Below, one piece after another: positions 1-9,294 of a stretch of 64,000 nucleotides of DNA. A program made the position numbers and the translations under genes. Each line of letters starts with the position of its first letter. Position 1 is the stretch's first letter. Below the pieces are notes generated by a model. The model saw only the letters and a list, made by a program, of their open reading frames with translations. It was not told the DNA's origin and did no database searches. This DNA comes from Pseudomonas sp. W4I3 (GTDB taxonomy: Bacteria > Pseudomonadota > Gammaproteobacteria > Pseudomonadales > Pseudomonadaceae): NCBI RefSeq assembly GCF_030816195.1, contig NZ_JAUSXS010000001.1, positions 4,301,501-4,365,500 of the forward strand, given 5' to 3'.

Positions 1-453
1 GACGTAAAAGCCGAGCACATCCTGTCGATAGGTGGCGAAGTCAAACCGCTTCTTGCGCGCCTCGGTCACGGTGACGTTGCTGATCACCGCGTCGTACTTG
101 CCCGAACTGACGCCCAGGGGCCAGTCCTCCCAACTGGTCTGCACCACGTTGAGCTGCAAGCCGAGGCTGTCGGCGACCAACTGCGCGGTGTCGGCTTCGC
201 TGCCGATGGTGGTCTTGTCATCACTGGCCAGCAGCGCCAGCGGCGGCCCGGCCACACCGGACACGGCGACGGTGAACTTGCCGGGCTGGGCGAACTTGAA
301 ACCGGGCGGGATTTGCGCGATGGCCGCTTCGTTACGTGGCGCATGAATGCGCGGGCGGTCGGGGCTGAGGTCGACCTGCTGCACCGCGAACACCTGGGGT
401 GCGGTGCCGATGGCAAGCGCCAGCACGGCCAGGCGGATAGGTTGGGTAAACAT
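1..453 (-). CDS. Amino-acid ABC transporter substrate-binding protein (partial)
   Basis: This is the N-terminal 151 residues of a periplasmic solute-binding protein; the rest lies beyond the left edge. Residues 1-22 form a signal peptide ending in VFA. The visible body matches the SBP_bac_3 fold (polar amino acids): a phrase like DDKTTIGSEADTAQLVADSL, then SWEDWPLGVSSGKYDAVISN and a TEARKKRFDF segment. It is the last gene of a leftward operon, 18 bases after the ATPase gene, with an AAGGAG-like site before the ATG. The family binds a small polar ligand and delivers it to the inner-membrane permease. The ligand cannot be read from the sequence; the TonB receptor heading the operon suggests something scavenged across the outer membrane. 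Confidence 0.85.
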   Translation of the reverse strand, partial: MFTQPIRLAVLALAIGTAPQVFAVQQVDLSPDRPRIHAPRNEAAIAQIPPGFKFAQPGKFTVAVSGVAGPPLALLASDDKTTIGSEADTAQLVADSLGLQLNVVQTSWEDWPLGVSSGKYDAVISNVTVTEARKKRFDFATYRQDVLGFYV

Positions 454-471
454 GGGCAGTCACTCCTTGAA

Positions 472-1245
472 CTAAAGCACCTTGCCGAGAAAGGCCTGGG
501 TGCGGGGGTGTCGGGGTTGGCGGAAGATCTGTTCGGGCGGGCCTTCTTCGATCAACTGGCCGTCGCAGAGAAACACCACGTGGTCAGCGACCTCGCGGGC
601 GAAGCCGATCTCATGGGTAACAATCACCAGGGTGACGCCCAATCGGGTAAGCCCCTTGATCACGTCGAGCACTTCGCCCACCAGCTCCGGGTCGAGGGCC
701 GAGGTGGGTTCGTCGAACAGCAACACCTTGGGGTCCAGCGCCAGCGCGCGGGCAATGGCGACGCGCTGTTGCTGGCCGCCCGAGAGTTGGCGCGGGTAGG
801 CATCAAGCTTGTCCGCCAGGCCGACCTTGGCCAGCAACTCGGCCGCTTTGTCTCGCGCCTGGGCCTTGCTCCAGCGCTTGTGGGCCAACGGCGCTTCGGC
901 AATGTTTTCCCAGGCGCTGAGGTGCGGGAACAGGTTGAAGTTCTGGAACACGAAGCCCACGTCGATGCGCCGCTTGAGAATTTCGCGCTCTTTGAGCTCG
1001 AACAGCAGGTCTCCCTTGCGCCGATAGCCGACGTACTCACCGTCGATGGTGATGTGCCCGCTGTCGATCTTCTCCAGGTGGTTGATGGTGCGCAGCAAGG
1101 TGGACTTGCCCGAGCCGGACGGCCCGAGGATCACGGTGACCTTGCCCGGATCGATGGTCAGGTCGATGTTATCGAGCACCTGCTGGTTGCCGAAGCGCTT
1201 GCCTACGCCCTGGATCTGGATACGCCCTGCGCGTGCTTCAGCCAT
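472..1245 (-). CDS. Amino-acid ABC transporter ATP-binding protein
   Basis: This 257-residue ATPase powers the adjacent importer. Walker A is GPSGSGKST at about residues 41-49, the signature is LSGGQQQRVAIARAL, and Walker B is VLLFDEPTSALDPE, followed by a switch histidine in VTHEIGFAREVAD. It belongs to the GlnQ/HisP class of polar amino-acid importers. I chose the ATG at 1245 because AAGGAGCAA lies just upstream; a longer reading frame exists but adds a basic, unrelated tail. The start overlaps the end of the permease gene by 8 bases, so the two are probably translationally coupled. Confidence 0.93.
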   Translation of the reverse strand: MAEARAGRIQIQGVGKRFGNQQVLDNIDLTIDPGKVTVILGPSGSGKSTLLRTINHLEKIDSGHITIDGEYVGYRRKGDLLFELKEREILKRRIDVGFVFQNFNLFPHLSAWENIAEAPLAHKRWSKAQARDKAAELLAKVGLADKLDAYPRQLSGGQQQRVAIARALALDPKVLLFDEPTSALDPELVGEVLDVIKGLTRLGVTLVIVTHEIGFAREVADHVVFLCDGQLIEEGPPEQIFRQPRHPRTQAFLGKVL

Positions 1246-2209
1246 GGGATTGCTCCTTGAGCCAATGGCGCAGACGTTGCAGCGGCGTCGGCGGCAGCAC
1301 CCGCGCGGTGCCACGGGCAAAGTGGCGCTCGACGTAATACTGGGCGCTGGTCAGCACCGTGGTGATGATCAGGTACCACACGGTGGCCACGATCAGCAGC
1401 GGGATCACCGCCTGAGTGCGGTTGTAGATGACCTGCACGGTGTAGAACAGCTCCGGCAGGGCCAGCACGTAGACAATCGAGGTGCCCTTGACCAGGCCGA
1501 TGATCTCGTTGAAACCCGACGGCAGGATCGAACGCAATGCCTGGGGCAGGATGATCCGGAAGATCCGCCGCGAGGCCGGCAGCCCCAACGCCGCTGCGGC
1601 TTCATGCTGGCCCGCATCCACACCGATCAGGCCACCGCGAATGATCTCCGCCGCGTACGCCGCCTGCATCAGGCTCAAGCCCAGCACCGCCACGGTGAAC
1701 TGGCTGAGCACATCCACGGTGGACCATTGCGCGAACACCTGATCGGTGAACGGCACACCGATCACGATGTGGTCGTACAGGTAGGCAAAGTTGTAGAGGA
1801 TGATCAGCACCAGCAGCGCCGGCATCGAGCGGAAAAACCAGATATACCCCCAGGCCAACGCCGCCAGCAGCGGCGAGCCCGACAGCCGCGCCAGGGCCAG
1901 CGCGGTACCGAGAATGATGCTGAACAGCGTGCTCAGCAATGTCAGCAAGAGCGTCTGCCCCAGACCGCGCAGTACCGACGGCGAGAAAAACCACTGGCCG
2001 AACACGCCCCACTCCCAGCGCGGGTTGGTGGCCAGGGAATGCACGATGGCAAGCAGCACCAACGCGGCAAAGATCGAGCCGGCCCAGCGCCAGGGATGCC
2101 GGGCCGGCACTACCTGCAGGGCGCGGATCGGTGTGGAAACACGGCGCTGGCGAAGCGGGTAATCGGTGACCTCATCGATCAGGTCATAGGGTTTGGCGAC
2201 AATGGGCAT
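1238..2209 (-). CDS. Amino-acid ABC transporter permease (HisM/GltK type)
   Basis: This 323-residue inner-membrane protein has several hydrophobic spans, the first at about residues 45-65 (GSIFAALVLLAIVHSLA). The EAA loop that contacts the ATPase is clear: EAAAALGLPASRRIFRIILP, then QALRSILPSGFNEIIGLVK. A single permease gene is present, so the channel is probably a homodimer, as in many importers of this class. The N-terminal extension of about 40 residues before the first span is typical of Pseudomonas members. It starts 19 bases after the TonB receptor gene and overlaps the ATPase gene. Confidence 0.92.
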   Translation of the reverse strand: MPIVAKPYDLIDEVTDYPLRQRRVSTPIRALQVVPARHPWRWAGSIFAALVLLAIVHSLATNPRWEWGVFGQWFFSPSVLRGLGQTLLLTLLSTLFSIILGTALALARLSGSPLLAALAWGYIWFFRSMPALLVLIILYNFAYLYDHIVIGVPFTDQVFAQWSTVDVLSQFTVAVLGLSLMQAAYAAEIIRGGLIGVDAGQHEAAAALGLPASRRIFRIILPQALRSILPSGFNEIIGLVKGTSIVYVLALPELFYTVQVIYNRTQAVIPLLIVATVWYLIITTVLTSAQYYVERHFARGTARVLPPTPLQRLRHWLKEQSHG

Positions 2210-2228
2210 GTGCTAGTCCTCGCAGGCC

Positions 2229-4622
2229 TTAGAAGGCATAAGTCAGCCGGGTGTAGTAGTACCCGCCGGTAAAACCATAGGGCGAATAGGTGCCGTAGCT
2301 GGCGAGCATGGTGCTGCTCGGCACACCTTGTTTCTTGGGGTAGATGTCGAAAAGATTTTTGGCGCCGATGGCCACGTTGAGGTCTTTGGTGAGGTTGTAG
2401 CCAAGGTCGAGGTCGGTGATCCATTTGGCGCTGTAGACGCGGTCCAGGTCGCGATTGGCTGATGCGTTGACTTCCTTGTAGGCGCCGTAGCGAGTCAGGG
2501 CCAGGTTGAGGTTCAAGCGCCCGATGCTCCAGTCACCGCCGAGGATCAGCTTGGTGTTGGGTTGCACATCGGTGATCAGGTTGCGCGCCTGGCGGTCCAT
2601 CAGTTCGTAGGAGGTGCCGAGGATGTTGGTCGACTCCTTGTAATTGAGGATCTTGGTCTGGTTCCAGTTGAATGCGGCGGTCCACTTCAGCGCGCCGAAG
2701 GCGCCCAGGTCCTGGTTGTAGCTGCTGACCAGGTCCAGGCCCTTGGTGCGGGTGTCGGCGCCGTTGATGAAGTACTGGCCGCCAGAGGTGGAATTGACGC
2801 CGTTGTTCTGCAGCACCTGGGTGACTTCGGGCCCGAGCAGGGTGCCGGTGAGGGTGATGCGGTCGCGCAGGTTGATCACGTAGGCATCGGCGGTGAAGCT
2901 CAGGCGGTCGGTGGGTGTGAGCGTGAAACCGAGGCTGAAGTTGGTGGAACGCTCGGGCTTGAGGTCCTCGGCGCCCAGTGCCCTGGCCGCCGCCGAACCG
3001 ACCGGCAATACGCCGTAGTTGATCGACTGATACACCCCGTCGACCACGCCGTAGGTGGTCGAGCGTGCACTGAACAGGCTGTTGGCCAGCGAGGGCGCAC
3101 GAAAGCCATTGCTCACAGTGGCACGTACAGCCAATTGCGGCGTGAAGTCATAACGCGTGGTCAGTTTGCCGCTGCGGGTGGCGCCCACGCCCTGGTTGTA
3201 ATGTTCATAGCGCACGGCGGTGCCCACGTACCAGTCCGGCAACGGGTTGAAGCCCGCGTCCACGTAACCTGCGACGCTGTTGCGCGAGGCGGTGCTTTCT
3301 TCGTCGGGGGAAATGCCGTTGGTGACCTGGGCCCCGGACGACGCGCAATTGCCCGGTGCCACGCAGTAACCGCCGTTGGCGTAGGACGCGTAATCGCCGG
3401 CCTGCACCTCATAGGTGTCGCGCCGATGTTCCAAACCATAGGACAGGTCCAGCGGCTTTTGCAGGCCGATATCGAACCCGCGCTTGAAGTCCAGGTTGGT
3501 GGTCAGCTCGGTGGAAATCCACGTGCCGGAGGTGAAGCTGTTCGGTGTGGCCTCGCCCAGGGATGGGTTCTGGTTATGGGTGGTGCCCTGCTCCGCTTCG
3601 TTGCGCCCGTAAGTGGTGGACAGGTCCCAGTCCCACTCGCCCAGGGTGCCCTTGCCGCCGAATGCCGCCTGGAAATCGTCTTCGTCGATATACCAGGTGG
3701 GCGTGTAGCCGGAGGGGTAGCCGTTGGGCCCGGTGGTGATGGTGTTGGTGATGGTCGGCAGGCGAAAGTTCTGGCCCTGCTCGGCCTTGCGCCGTGAATA
3801 AGTGGTGAAGGAATACAGGCTGAGGCTGTCGTCGATGGGCAGTTCGGCGTTGTAGCCCAGAGTCAGCAGATTTGTCTTGGGCGTGCCGTAGCCGCCGTAG
3901 GTGGACTTGCCGGCCAGGCCGTAGGCTTGTTCATAGGTATAGCCATTGGCGCTGGCCTTGTTGTCGTCGTTCTGGCTGCGCGCATCCAGGGCCAACTGCA
4001 CGATACCGCCGTCGCCGATTTCAAAACCCTTGTTGAGGCTTTGCTGCACGGTCTGTTTCTTGCCGTCATAACCCAGGCCCGCGTTGGTCACCGAGGTGCC
4101 GCTGGTGTCGGCCTTGAGTATCACGTTGATCACCCCGGCGATGGCGTCGGACCCGTACTGGGCGGCGGCGCCATCGCGCAGCACTTCCACATGGTCGATG
4201 GCGCTGATGGGGATCAGGTCCAGGTCGGCCGGGGCCGCGCCGGTGTTGATGCCGTTGATGTTCAGGGTGGCGCTGGTATGGCGGCGCTTGCCGTTGACCA
4301 GCACCAGCACTTCGGCCGCGCTCAAGCCTCGCAGGTTGGGGGCACGGGCAATGCCGCTGGCGTCCCAGCCGGTTTTTTCCGGTAGCGTCAGCGACGGGAT
4401 CACCGCACTGAGCGCTTCCATCAAACCGGGTTTGCCGGTGCTTTGCAGTTGCCGGGCGCTGACCACGTCGATGGGCACCGGGCTGCTGGTGACGGTGCGC
4501 TGCTCGGCGCCACGGTTCCCGGTGACGACCACGGTGGACAGGGTGCTGTCATCCTGGGCCTGGGCCGCGGCGGCCAGCAGGGACAGGGTCAAGGCTGCGG
4601 TGGGGGGTAGAACATGCTTCAT
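2229..4622 (-). CDS. TonB-dependent outer-membrane receptor
   Basis: This 797-residue protein has a signal peptide ending AAAAQA at about residue 22. A TonB-box-like STVVVTG follows, then a plug domain (RGLSAAEVLVLVNGKRR, EVLRDGAAAQYGSDAIAGVI) and a long beta-barrel ending in an aromatic residue (LTYAF). It should import a ligand through the outer membrane using TonB-ExbBD energy. It heads the operon with the ABC importer, so receptor and importer probably handle the same compound. I took the ATG at 4622 because it precedes the signal peptide; the upstream 19 codons are in frame but basic and unrelated. The ligand is unknown; no siderophore genes are near. Confidence 0.92.
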   Translation of the reverse strand: MKHVLPPTAALTLSLLAAAAQAQDDSTLSTVVVTGNRGAEQRTVTSSPVPIDVVSARQLQSTGKPGLMEALSAVIPSLTLPEKTGWDASGIARAPNLRGLSAAEVLVLVNGKRRHTSATLNINGINTGAAPADLDLIPISAIDHVEVLRDGAAAQYGSDAIAGVINVILKADTSGTSVTNAGLGYDGKKQTVQQSLNKGFEIGDGGIVQLALDARSQNDDNKASANGYTYEQAYGLAGKSTYGGYGTPKTNLLTLGYNAELPIDDSLSLYSFTTYSRRKAEQGQNFRLPTITNTITTGPNGYPSGYTPTWYIDEDDFQAAFGGKGTLGEWDWDLSTTYGRNEAEQGTTHNQNPSLGEATPNSFTSGTWISTELTTNLDFKRGFDIGLQKPLDLSYGLEHRRDTYEVQAGDYASYANGGYCVAPGNCASSGAQVTNGISPDEESTASRNSVAGYVDAGFNPLPDWYVGTAVRYEHYNQGVGATRSGKLTTRYDFTPQLAVRATVSNGFRAPSLANSLFSARSTTYGVVDGVYQSINYGVLPVGSAAARALGAEDLKPERSTNFSLGFTLTPTDRLSFTADAYVINLRDRITLTGTLLGPEVTQVLQNNGVNSTSGGQYFINGADTRTKGLDLVSSYNQDLGAFGALKWTAAFNWNQTKILNYKESTNILGTSYELMDRQARNLITDVQPNTKLILGGDWSIGRLNLNLALTRYGAYKEVNASANRDLDRVYSAKWITDLDLGYNLTKDLNVAIGAKNLFDIYPKKQGVPSSTMLASYGTYSPYGFTGGYYYTRLTYAF

Positions 4623-5002
4623 CGCTATTCCCAGGTTTTCAAATCGCAGGGTCGGGCAGCCACGCGCTGGGCGCGGCATGGCCGGTATTCACGGTTGGGT
4701 GCGGTTTGAACTAGGTGTGGGGCGAGCGAGGGGCTTGAAGGGGCAACATACGTTGAACTCCGTTCCAACGATTCTGCTGCCGGGGATTACCCGGTCAGTT
4801 GCGCAGAATCTGAATCACGCTGGGTACCATCCGGGGTCAGGGGTAGGCTGTTGCGTTCAAACATAACGGAATGAATTTTAAAAATATAATGCTATTTGGG
4901 CATAAGCTAATATTCTTGAATTTCATTATTTATAAATATCTTTATTCGTATAAATAATGTCTCAAGCCCGATGAAAGCCAGATGTGGGAGGGTTTGTTCA
5001 AT
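4623..5002. promoter_or_regulatory. Upstream region of the TonB/ABC operon
   Basis: This stretch before the leftward receptor gene contains no supported gene. Its right part, about 4870-4965, is strikingly AT-rich compared with its surroundings and is where the operon promoter most likely lies. I could not fix a single -35/-10 pair with confidence. The left part, 4680-4860, is GC-rich and shows no feature I can name. Confidence 0.4.
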
Positions 5003-5104
5003 GTGTAGGAGCGAGCTTGCTCGCGAAGAACTCAGGACCTGCGCGGTTATTCAGAATGAACGCGTTGCCTGGACGTTTTTCGCGAGCAAGCTCGCTCCTA
5101 CAGG
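5003..5104. repeat. REP doublet (REPIN-like)
   Basis: Two inverted copies of the Pseudomonas REP core lie head to head. The first, at 5003-5027, reads TGTAGGAGCGAGCTTGCTCG; the second, at about 5079-5104, is its reverse complement (CGAGCAAGCTCGCTCCTACA). About 50 bases separate them. Each core is an imperfect palindrome able to form a hairpin. This layout is the REPIN type, mobilised in trans by RAYT transposases in fluorescent pseudomonads. The right copy runs into the end of the secretin gene and supplies its stop codon. Confidence 0.88.
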
Positions 5105-7222
5105 GGCCGCAATAGCTGCATCTGCTGGCGGTAATCGTCCGTCACCTGCCGCGCCTGGCTGTTGCTGGTAATCACCCTGGGGGTAATCAGCACGATCAAT
5201 TCGGTGCGGTCCTTGGACTTGCTGGTGTTGCCAAACAACCAGCGCAAGCCCGGGATTTTCCCCAGGTACGGCACGGCACTGACACTTTCGGCGTTGTCCT
5301 GCTTGATCAACCCGCCCAGCAACACCGTCTGCCCGCTCTGCACCGCGACCTGGGTTGACACCGAGCGTGTGGAAATCCGCGGGTTTACCGGCGTTTCACT
5401 GCTGCTGCTCTCGCTCTGCGCATCGCTGACCTGCTGCTGAATGTCCATGTACACCAGCCCGCCCGGATTGATGCGCGGCACCACGTCGAGGATCACGCCG
5501 GTTTGCACGTATTCGACGCTGCTCAACGTGGTGTCGGCGTCCCCCGTGTTGACGGTGGTCTGGCTGATGGGAATGTTGTCACCGACCTGGATCTGCGCCG
5601 GCTGGTTGTTCATCACCACCAGCGACGGTGCCGACAGCACCTGGGTGCGGCCGTTGGTTTCCAGGGCGTGCAGGGCCACTTGCAGGTTGGAGCTGACGAA
5701 GGAATAGAACAGCGAATCCGCCGCCCCCAGCCCCGCCCCGCCGCCGCCCAATGCACCCTGGCTGCCGGACGCATTCGCCACCGTGGTGCTGGTGGAATTG
5801 CCGGCCAGGCGGCCGAGGTACCACTGCACGCCCAGGTCCAGTTCGCCGGTGAGTTTGACTTCGAGAATGCGTGTCTCGATCTGCACCTGCAGCGGCGGGT
5901 TGTCGAGACGCTTGATCGCCGCTTCGATTTCTTTCCATTGCGCCGGACGCGTGCGCACCAGCAGTTGGTTGCTGCTTTTTTGCGCGGTGATGCGGGTGCC
6001 GGCCTCCAGGTCGCTGATGGGCGGCGCCGGGGCGTCTTCACTGCTTTCGGAGGCCGGTTCCTCGGCGGCGGGCATCGGGGTGTTGGCCTGCAGACCGGCG
6101 CTGGTGGACGAGGACAGCGTGGTGGTGCGCAAGCCCGGCGCAACCTTGGCCGGGGTGTCGTCCTTGATCGCGCCATTGCCGTAGATCTGCCGCAGGTAGC
6201 GGGCCAGGTCCGCTGCCTTCATGTTGCGCACGTCGTACACATACATCTGCGGCTCGTTGCCGCCGCCTTCGTCGATGGTGCGAATCCAGTCACCCACTTC
6301 GCTGAGGTACTGCGGCTGGGAAGAAATCGCCACCACCGAGTTGGTGCGCTCCACCGGCAAAAACCGCAGCATGCCGGCCAGGGGCGTGCCGCTGTCGGCG
6401 CCGAACATGGCCTGCAGCTGGGGCATCAGCTCGGCCACCGACGCGCGTTGCAGACCGAACACCCCCCACCGACATGCCCTTGAGCCAGTCCACATCGAAG
6501 GTGTCGATGGTGTCCTGATAGTTGGCCAGTTCTTCCGGGGTGCCGGCCAGGCTCAGCACATTGCGCGCCGGGTCCACCAGCAGGAAGGCGTTCTCCCGGG
6601 CGAACGGCTTGAGCAGTTTCTGCATCTCGGTGGCGGAGATATAACGCAGCGAAAACAGGCGTGCCGAGAGACCGCTGGAAGGCTGCGCCACGCGCATCTG
6701 CGGCACCAGCTTGCCGGCCACCGCCTGGTTGCCCGGCAGGATCACATAACGGTTGCCCTGCTTGATCATGGCGTTATCGGTCCAGGACAGCAGGGTTTCG
6801 AGGATCGACAACGCCTGCTGCTTGTCCACCGGTTTGGAGGTGGAAAAGCTGACGTTGCCCTTCACGCCTTGGGCGATGCTGTAGTTTTCGTGCAGCAGGT
6901 CGCCCATCACGCTGTTGACCACCGCTTCGATGGGCTGGTCCTGAAAGTTGAAGACGATGTCGCCCCCCGCCTCCTTCACCGCAGGCCTGGATACCGGCGC
7001 GCGTACCAACTGCTGGTTGCCCCGAATCAGCTGGCGCTGCGCGGGTGGCTTCGCCTCCGGTGGCGCGCTTTGCACGGTGGGTGCCTCGCTGGGCGGGCGT
7101 TGCGAACCGGTGCCCTGCAGGGCTTCGTGCAAAAGCGCCTGATCCGGGTCGAGGCGGTCGGGCAACGCGCCACAGCCGCCGAGGGCGACGCTGGTGGCCA
7201 GGCAAAACAACGAGGTGCGCAT
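5098..7222 (-). pseudogene. gspD: Type II secretion secretin GspD, lipidated (HxcQ-like), frameshifted
   Basis: The secretin forms the outer-membrane pore of the type II system. Residues 1-17 are a lipoprotein signal with lipobox LGGC, as in the self-piloting liposecretin HxcQ of P. aeruginosa. N0/N1 domains follow (FNFQDQPIEAVVNSVMGDLL), then repeats and the secretin core (VQIETRILEVKLTGELDLGV, VAVQSGQTVLLGGLIKQ, GLRWLFGNTSKSKDRTELIV). The reading frame breaks in a run of six G (6462-6467 on the plus strand, as C). With five G, MSVG would continue into VFGLQRASVAEL and give one 707-aa protein. This may be a true mutation, slippage or an assembly error. The stop codon lies inside a REP repeat. 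The ATG at 7222 overlaps the upstream gene. Confidence 0.9.
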
Positions 7223-7227
7223 ATCAA

Positions 7228-7728
7228 TCAAGGGAGGGGCTCGCGAGAAGGGGAAATCGAGGGCAACCGCTTGCCGTACAGGCTCAGGGTCTGGGTGCGC
7301 CCATCCAGGGCGAAACGGGCGTACTGCGGGGTGAGGTGTTCCAACCGCCAGCCGTTGGGCAGGCTCTGGCCCAGGCGCACCGTGAGAGGTGGGCCGTCGG
7401 CTTGTTTAAGCATGGCCATTTGCAGGTTGCCGGTGATCATGATGCCGCTGAGGGTCAGGTTGGACAGACTGGTGACCCGCGCCTTGCCCACCACGCGGTC
7501 CGGGCTGCGATCGGTGCTGAACAGCGGCGCCTGCCAGGTGCCGGCAAGGTCGGCCAAGGCCACTGTGGGTGGCGTCTGCAGGTTGGCCGAGGGCTGCGCC
7601 GCCAGCGGTGCTGCGGGTAACCACTGCGGCGCATCGCCGATGCTGCTGAGGATCACCGCCATCAGCAGGCCCAACAAGCCTGCAATGCCGAGCAAGCCCC
7701 ACTCCAAGGGGCGTAATCTGCTGTTCAT
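7228..7728 (-). CDS. gspC: Type II secretion GspC-like inner-membrane protein
   Basis: This 166-residue protein has one transmembrane segment at about residues 9-27 (WGLLGIAGLLGLLMAVIL). A periplasmic part follows, resembling the homology region of GspC/HxcP: WQAPLFSTDRSPDRVVG, LSGIMITGNLQMAML, PLTVRLGQSLPNGWRLEHL. GspC proteins link the inner-membrane assembly to the secretin N0 domain. No PDZ domain is present, so it is shorter than classical GspC; GspN is the main alternative name. Its position directly before gspD fits either. The ATG at 7728 overlaps gspM by 4 bases (ATGA). Confidence 0.7.
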   Translation of the reverse strand: MNSRLRPLEWGLLGIAGLLGLLMAVILSSIGDAPQWLPAAPLAAQPSANLQTPPTVALADLAGTWQAPLFSTDRSPDRVVGKARVTSLSNLTLSGIMITGNLQMAMLKQADGPPLTVRLGQSLPNGWRLEHLTPQYARFALDGRTQTLSLYGKRLPSISPSREPLP

Positions 7729-8327
7729 GGTGCCACCCGCGCCGGTTGCAGGTAGCCGCGCACCAGCAGGTTCACCACCAGCTTGCCCGCCCCGCCCCGT
7801 GCGGGCGCCTCGCGGCTGCGGCGGATGCGCAGTTCGTCGACGAACAGAAACGGCGGCTGGTATTCCAGCGCATGCAGGATCGCGGTCAAGGGTTCGATGG
7901 CGCAATTGAGGGTCAAACTGACCTTGACCTGACGATACGGCTCGCCATCGTCCTGCTCGGCGGTGATGGGCTTGCGCTGGGTCAGGCTGCAACCACCGCC
8001 GCGCCCGGCCTGGCTGGCGACCAGATCGGCCAGGCGCTGCATCAGGTCGGCGGCGACCACGTCGGGGTCATCCCCCGGCAACAGGCTGGCGCTGCTGGCC
8101 GGGTCCTGCTGCGCCCGCTCAAGCTGCTGGCGCAGCGCGTCGCCCTGGCGCAACACGCTGGCATAGCGCTGCTGCTGTTCGCGCAACAGTTCGGCGTGTG
8201 CGCCCATGCTGCGCAGCGGGCCGGCGAACCAGCTGTCGATCAGCAGCCAGTAGGCCGCGCCAAGCACGGCGGCGAGGATCAGCAAGGCTGCCCCGCGACG
8301 CTCACGGGGTGTGAGGGGTCGGCGCAT
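7725..8327 (-). CDS. gspM: Type II secretion protein GspM
   Basis: This 200-residue bitopic protein has a short basic N-terminus (RRPLTPRERRG), one membrane span (AALLILAAVLGAAYWLLI), a coiled-coil stretch rich in Gln, Arg and Leu (residues about 45-90), and a ferredoxin-like periplasmic end. GspM partners GspL in the assembly platform. The identification rests on this architecture plus its position between gspL and gspC. The ATG at 8327 was preferred over an upstream in-frame start because the 20 extra residues are unlike the family. Confidence 0.8.
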   Translation of the reverse strand: MRRPLTPRERRGAALLILAAVLGAAYWLLIDSWFAGPLRSMGAHAELLREQQQRYASVLRQGDALRQQLERAQQDPASSASLLPGDDPDVVAADLMQRLADLVASQAGRGGGCSLTQRKPITAEQDDGEPYRQVKVSLTLNCAIEPLTAILHALEYQPPFLFVDELRIRRSREAPARGGAGKLVVNLLVRGYLQPARVAP

Positions 8328-9294
8328 CGGCTGCCTCCTGGCGCAAGTGGGCACGCAAGGCAAACTGATCCTTGCCAGTGCGTGCATCGGGTTGAATCAC
8401 CCCTTCGAACTGGGCGTTGTCCAGACGCTGGCAGCCTTTGATCCGGCTGATCAGGCCGCTTGCCTTGGCGCTTTGGCCGGCGATGGAAATCTCGCTGCCC
8501 TTGACGTCCAGCTGGTCGAGCCAGGTGTCGGCCGGCAGGCAGTGGGTCAAGTCATTGAGCAGCCCGGCCAACGGCGGTTGCGCCAGTTTGCGTCGCGCCA
8601 GGTACTGCGCCGCGCCCTGGGTGTTGAGCAGTTGCTGGCGCAGCGCATGCACCTGGGCCACCTGGGCTTTCTGCTGCTGAACGCTGTGCTGCATGGCATC
8701 GACTACACGCTGGCGGTCGTTGAGCCACAGCAGCATCGCGCCGATCAGCAACGCGCCGCACAGCCATGGCAGGCTGCGCTGCAAACCCAGGCCCGGCGGG
8801 CGTTGGCGCGGGCGCAGGCTGGCGGGCAACAGGTTGATGCTCAGGTCGGCCACATCCACGCGATGGGGCCGCAGGCCCAAGGTGGCGCAGGCGGCGAGGA
8901 TCGGGTCCAGGCGTTCGCGCAGGATCGCCACCAGCGTCACCTCAAGGTGAGTGGGCGTGCGTTGCTCCTGACGGGCGACGAAGTACAACTGTTCGGCCTC
9001 GAACGGGGTGTAGCGGTCCAGTTCATAGCTCACCACATTGTCCAGGTGGCGCGCGGCGGCCAGGGGCAGTTGCACGGTTTGCCACAGCACCTGGTCAGGG
9101 CCGAGCATCAGCACCTGGCGCGCATGGCCCGGTTCGACCGGTGCGGTCAGCGGCCAGTGATGGATGCGCTCCGGCGGTTCCTGCAGGGCCAGCCAGCTCG
9201 GCACACAGCCGCTCAGCTCTGTAAGCCACAGGCGCCAGGCCTGTTGCAGCAGGCTGCCGCGCCAGTGGCGGGCGATAGGTTCGAGTCGATTCAT
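8302..9294 (-). CDS. gspL: Type II secretion protein GspL
   Basis: This 330-residue protein carries the cytoplasmic actin-like domain of GspL (LGPDQVLWQTVQLPLAAARH, VVSYELDRYTPFEAEQLYFV). A single membrane segment follows near residue 168 (LPWLCGALLIGAMLLWL), and then a periplasmic coiled coil and ferredoxin-like domain. GspL docks the GspE ATPase to the membrane platform. The ATG at 9294 overlaps the gspK stop (ATGA), and its 3' end overlaps gspM by 26 bases. Confidence 0.87.
   Translation of the reverse strand: MNRLEPIARHWRGSLLQQAWRLWLTELSGCVPSWLALQEPPERIHHWPLTAPVEPGHARQVLMLGPDQVLWQTVQLPLAAARHLDNVVSYELDRYTPFEAEQLYFVARQEQRTPTHLEVTLVAILRERLDPILAACATLGLRPHRVDVADLSINLLPASLRPRQRPPGLGLQRSLPWLCGALLIGAMLLWLNDRQRVVDAMQHSVQQQKAQVAQVHALRQQLLNTQGAAQYLARRKLAQPPLAGLLNDLTHCLPADTWLDQLDVKGSEISIAGQSAKASGLISRIKGCQRLDNAQFEGVIQPDARTGKDQFALRAHLRQEAADAPTPHTP

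Noticed and set aside
313..1260. Long rightward open frame opposite the ABC ATPase gene
   Set aside because: It is the antisense shadow of a GC-rich gene with clear Walker motifs; no family-like content on the plus strand.
2562..3797. 411-codon rightward frame opposite the TonB receptor
   Set aside because: Valine- and glycine-rich antisense shadow; the opposite strand encodes a complete receptor.
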